Assembly (NCBI GenBank): GCA_964480995.1
Contig: CAYZRZ010000091.1
Location: 1-9,094 of the forward strand
DNA from: UBA1038 sp964480995
Lineage (GTDB): Bacteria > Bacillota > Clostridia > Christensenellales > Aristaeellaceae
DNA length: 9,094 nucleotides
Reading direction: 5' to 3'
Translations under genes and position numbers: made by a program
Notes under the pieces: model-generated
Databases searched by the model: none
What the model saw: only the letters and a program-made list of their open reading frames with translations
What the model was told of the DNA's origin: nothing
Part shown: positions 7,100 through 9,094 of the stretch, one piece after another
How the letters are laid out: each line of letters begins with the position of its first letter
Numbering within the stretch: position 1 is the first letter of the stretch

Positions 7100-7840
7100 T
7101 CATGGTTTGCGGGCAAGCAGATAAAGCCTCTTTTCCCCCTCATCCGGCTGTCTGCGGGTTCTGTCGCCGTAAATCAGCGGACACTCAAAACCGCAGGCTT
7201 CAAGCATTCCTGCCAGTTCATCTTCCGTCCAGGCACGCTGCCTCTGTATCTCCTCTGTATGCCAAAAGCAGTTATCCCGCTCGCGCGCATAGAACTGCAG
7301 CCTCATATCCAGCAGACGCCGGACAGGGTCCCAGTGATTTTCCCAGATGTAATGTACCCGTCCCCGGGTATTGGTCAGTGTGTGATCGCCTAAGATCGTA
7401 GAGAGTTTGTACAGGGAGGACACATCAAAGCACAATGCCCCGCCGGGCCGCAGGGCCGCGTGGGCTGAAGTAAAAAAGCCGCGCAGTGCCGCCTCGTCTG
7501 TCAGGTAGTTGACTCCGTCGCAGGTGCAGAGGATGGCATCCTGCTGCCTGTGAAGCCTGAGCTTACGCATATCCTGCCGGATCAAGGGGATCGTCTTCCC
7601 GCCCGACCGCAGCTTCAATGCCGCGATGGAGAGCATTTCCTGCGAAATATCCACACCGCACATCTCATAGCGCCTGCTCAGCGCCAAGGTCAGGCTTCCG
7701 GTGCCGCAGGCGCATTCCGTCACCAGGGACCCGGGAGGAATTCCCGCGTCCTCAAGCAATGAAGCATAGTAATCCGCCCAGCCCGCGTAATCGACTTCCT
7801 CCATCAGCTCATCGTACAGGAGAGCAAAGTCTGAGTACAT
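7100..7840 (-). CDS. Class I SAM-dependent methyltransferase, 246 aa
   Basis: A soluble Rossmann-fold methyltransferase. Motif I is ECACGTG (42-48; the common form is D/E-x-G-C-G-T-G, so the first Gly is Ala here). The acidic residue that binds the SAM ribose is D64 in CGVDIS, a following acidic position is D90 in RQDMRKL, and motif IV/V features are CDGVNYL (107-113) and RPGG (131-134). The N-terminus YSDFALLYDELMEEVDYAGWADYY is typical of the YqeM-like group of Bacillota, whose substrate is not established. No substrate-specific domain is seen, so small molecule, RNA or protein targets cannot be told apart. The ATG overlaps the stop of the membrane protein gene by one base (TGATG), with AGAGG 4 nt upstream, and hslO starts one base after its stop. 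It is therefore translationally coupled on both sides. Confidence 0.92.
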   Translation of the reverse strand: MYSDFALLYDELMEEVDYAGWADYYASLLEDAGIPPGSLVTECACGTGSLTLALSRRYEMCGVDISQEMLSIAALKLRSGGKTIPLIRQDMRKLRLHRQQDAILCTCDGVNYLTDEAALRGFFTSAHAALRPGGALCFDVSSLYKLSTILGDHTLTNTRGRVHYIWENHWDPVRRLLDMRLQFYARERDNCFWHTEEIQRQRAWTEDELAGMLEACGFECPLIYGDRTRRQPDEGEKRLYLLARKP

Positions 7841-8823
7841 CAGGCCTCTGTATCCTCATCGTCGTCAGCACCCTCGTCGATGTCCTCTTCCTTGGCCAGG
7901 CCGCGGTTGATCTGGACCCCCTCAAGGCGGGTATTGATAAATTTGTCAAACACGGCATTTGACAGCGACGCGTAAACAAAGCGGGCCAGGGCATTGCCAA
8001 TCAGAAGATAGTAGCCTGCCAGCACCATCAGGGCATAAATGGTATAAGCCGGCATAAACCAGCTGACAGCGAGCGCAAGCAAGGCAGGCACCAGCATCAC
8101 AAGCCGGACACCCGCTGTCTGGGGCAGCCTGCCGATGGAAAGCAGCAGGGCGTTGCGCAGAAGCGTTCTCAGGTTAAGCTTGTATGTGACCATCATCGGA
8201 TAAAAATACACCAGCGCCAGAGTCCACACCAGACCCAGCACTGCCGTCAGCATCTGGGGCACAACGAACAGCATGTTCTGCTGCCCCATATCACCGTAAA
8301 ACTGATAGCCAACATACACGATCAGAGGAACAAGGCCCGTGATGAAAGAAATGACCAGAGACTGCTTCCAGTTCGCGATCAGCGCGTCCTTAAAGTCGCT
8401 CCAGACAAAAGCATGCTCATCCCGCGCCCAGTTGCGCGTAACATAGGCCATACCCGCCTGAAATGGCCCGGTGATGGCAATCGCCGGCACTAAAAACAGC
8501 AGCGAGCGCATGATCACGCTGTTATAAAGCGGTATCAGGTTTTGCACAAGCTCCAGCTGCTCGGGTGTGGCAGCTGATGGATCCATCTCCACCGTCTGGG
8601 CGACGCCGGCGATATTGAACAGGTTGCTCATCAGCTGGATCAGCACATACATGGCCGGCAGCCAGGCAATCACGCTGACAATGTTCAACCGAAACAGGCC
8701 CGCGAATCGCACGCGCAGCATTTCCCAGAATAGCTGCCATCTCGTGCGGGGAAGATCATCTTTCTGGTAATCTCCGTTGCCCGATTTTCCGTAGTAATAG
8801 TTGTTCATGAATTTGCCAAACAC
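7840..8823 (-). CDS. DUF624/YesL-like integral membrane protein, 327 aa
   Basis: Polytopic membrane protein with about six hydrophobic segments (residues roughly 47-65, 105-124, 155-172, 183-209, 238-254 and 258-283). The central stretch GPFQAGMAYVTRNWARDEHA then FVWSDFKDALIANWKQS (about 119-155) is the signature of DUF624/YesL proteins, which are of unknown function and often lie near carbohydrate uptake genes. Here no sugar transporter is nearby. The N-terminus MFGKFMNNYYYGKSG is soluble and Tyr-rich, and the last 17 residues are strongly acidic (EEDIDEGADDDEDTEA), both probably cytosolic. I start it at GTG 8823 because GGAGG lies 7 nt upstream (8835-8831). An earlier GTG at 8841 has no ribosome binding site and would place GGAGG inside the gene. 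This is the first gene of the operon, about 26 nt after the predicted transcription start. A transport or envelope role is possible but unproven. Confidence 0.9.
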   Translation of the reverse strand: MFGKFMNNYYYGKSGNGDYQKDDLPRTRWQLFWEMLRVRFAGLFRLNIVSVIAWLPAMYVLIQLMSNLFNIAGVAQTVEMDPSAATPEQLELVQNLIPLYNSVIMRSLLFLVPAIAITGPFQAGMAYVTRNWARDEHAFVWSDFKDALIANWKQSLVISFITGLVPLIVYVGYQFYGDMGQQNMLFVVPQMLTAVLGLVWTLALVYFYPMMVTYKLNLRTLLRNALLLSIGRLPQTAGVRLVMLVPALLALAVSWFMPAYTIYALMVLAGYYLLIGNALARFVYASLSNAVFDKFINTRLEGVQINRGLAKEEDIDEGADDDEDTEA

Positions 8824-8830
8824 CGCGCTG

Positions 8831-8835
8831 CCTCC
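8831..8835 (-). promoter_or_regulatory. Ribosome binding site deciding the start of the DUF624 gene
   Basis: GGAGG on the minus strand lies 7 nt before GTG 8823, an ideal spacing. It would be inside the coding region if GTG 8841 were used. Confidence 0.8.
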
Positions 8836-8855
8836 ATCCACATAAGAGATACCCG

Positions 8856-8861
8856 ATTATA
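8856..8861 (-). promoter_or_regulatory. Predicted sigma-A promoter, extended -10, of the eight-gene operon
   Basis: On the minus strand TGGTATAAT is a consensus -10 box with the TG extension (TGG 8864-8862, TATAAT 8861-8856). No good TTGACA-like -35 box lies 16-19 bp upstream (that stretch is GC-rich), which is what extended -10 promoters tolerate, sometimes with help from an activator. The expected start near 8849 gives a leader of about 26 nt with GGAGG before GTG 8823. Confidence 0.75.
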
Positions 8862-8897
8862 CCATAAATTTGCCCGCCGCACCTAAAGAGAACAGGG

Positions 8898-8914
8898 TTT
8901 AACAATATGTTAAA
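8898..8914. promoter_or_regulatory. AT-rich 17-bp perfect palindrome upstream of operon promoter (candidate operator)
   Basis: TTTAACAATATGTTAAA has 7-bp perfect arms around ATA. Its centre (8906) is about 57 bp upstream of the predicted transcription start, a position typical of activator sites, upstream of a promoter that lacks a -35 box. No regulator gene is in the window, so the binding protein is unknown. Confidence 0.5.
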
Positions 8915-8918
8915 ATAT

Positions 8919-8933
8919 GGATCAGCATGATCC
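8919..8933. promoter_or_regulatory. 15-bp perfect palindrome upstream of operon promoter (candidate operator)
   Basis: GGATCAGCATGATCC has 6-bp perfect arms around GCA. Its centre (8926) is 20 bp, about two helical turns, from the centre of the adjacent AT-rich palindrome, so both would face the same side of the DNA. As RNA it would make only a short 6-bp stem with a 3-nt loop and no T tract, so it is not a terminator. Confidence 0.4.
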
Positions 8934-8960
8934 TGAGGGCTGCATCGGGAATAAACTTGA

Positions 8961-8999
8961 AATAAACGGAAGGAGCGCCTGTATAAAGCGCTCCTTCCG
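8961..8999 (-). terminator. Rho-independent terminator of the upstream gene
   Basis: A perfect 12-bp stem (CGGAAGGAGCGC, 8967-8978, pairing with 8988-8999) closes a 9-nt loop. In the minus direction it is followed directly by TTTATTTCAAG, a T-rich run. On the plus side no T tract follows, so it works for minus-strand transcription. It isolates the downstream operon from read-through of the gene beyond the right edge. Confidence 0.85.
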
Positions 9000-9016
9000 G
9001 TGCCAGCCGCCGGGCA

Positions 9017-9094
9017 TCAGTTCTTCGGTTTATAGGTATATCCTGTCGGACTTCGAGCTGTCAAGGTTTGTGGTGTGTACGGACGCGGGGCTGG
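9017..9094 (-). CDS. Possible C-terminal end of an upstream gene (partial)
   Basis: Reading leftward from the window edge, one frame stays open for 25 codons and ends in TGA at 9019-9017, 18 nt before a strong terminator hairpin on the same strand. The encoded tail is basic and rich in Pro, Thr and Tyr (PAPRPYTPQTLTARSPTGYT then YKPKN). I choose this frame because it stops nearest the terminator. Another frame stays open to a TAA about 15 nt earlier, so the reading frame is uncertain. No family can be named from so short a piece. Confidence 0.35.
   Translation of the reverse strand, partial: PAPRPYTPQTLTARSPTGYTYKPKN

Noticed and set aside
7099..7143. Longer hslO start at ATG 7143
   Set aside because: It would overlap the methyltransferase by 44 nt, has no ribosome binding site, and adds an N-terminus not seen in Hsp33.
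8824..8841. Longer DUF624 start at GTG 8841
   Set aside because: No ribosome binding site precedes it, and the strong GGAGG lies downstream of it, correctly spaced for GTG 8823.
8908..8916. Possible plus-strand extended -10 (TGTTAAAAT) for a divergent gene
   Set aside because: No plus-strand open frame follows: the nearest ATG (8928) gives 12 codons. The bases are explained by the palindrome.
8967..8999. Hairpin considered as a bidirectional terminator or riboswitch element
   Set aside because: Only the minus-strand side has a T-rich tail, and it lies upstream of the operon promoter just after a stop codon, so a simple terminator of the previous gene explains it.

Overview
The window is a compact, single-strand stretch of bacterial chromosome. 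Eight complete or partial genes are read in the same direction (minus strand, right to left), with almost no space between them. Moderately high GC, AGGAGG-type ribosome binding sites, a YesL-like DUF624 membrane protein, zinc-ribbon/chitobiase-C-like repeat proteins and a BMP-type protein with an N-terminal extension suggest an uncultured or gut/rumen-type Clostridia (Bacillota). This lineage call is inference from protein style; no marker gene is present. There is no mobile element, tRNA, rRNA, CRISPR array or phage gene.

Layout in order of transcription: (a) 9094-9017, possible last codons of an upstream gene, followed by a strong rho-independent terminator (8999-8961). (b) 8933-8824, a control region with two adjacent palindromes, a near-perfect extended -10 promoter and a strong ribosome binding site. 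(c) 8823-7840, DUF624/YesL-like membrane protein. (d) 7840-7100, class I SAM methyltransferase. (e) 7098-6169, Hsp33 redox chaperone (hslO). (f) 6165-5335, acidic HEAT-repeat protein with a distinct N-terminal module. (g) 5331-3550, membrane-anchored zinc-ribbon/TPR/chitobiase-C-like protein. (h) 3537-1684, FtsH-family AAA+ zinc protease. (i) 1650-970, metallophosphoesterase with an altered first metal motif. (j) 986-1, partial protein with a ParB/sulfiredoxin-like N-terminal region leading into a BMP/PnrA ligand-binding domain, cut by the window edge.

Gene junctions are 1-nt overlap, 1, 3, 3, 12 and 33 nt gaps, then a 17-nt overlap. That supports one long transcript from the promoter near 8856-8861. 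Two members are protein quality-control factors (redox-activated holdase Hsp33 and membrane protease FtsH). They also lie near each other in Bacillus subtilis (ftsH-coaX-hslO), but here they are in the opposite order and separated by two uncharacterised genes, which may be linked to envelope or proteostasis functions. The most notable points are the ParB-like/BMP fusion, the zinc-ribbon membrane protein next to FtsH, and the double palindrome upstream of the operon promoter.
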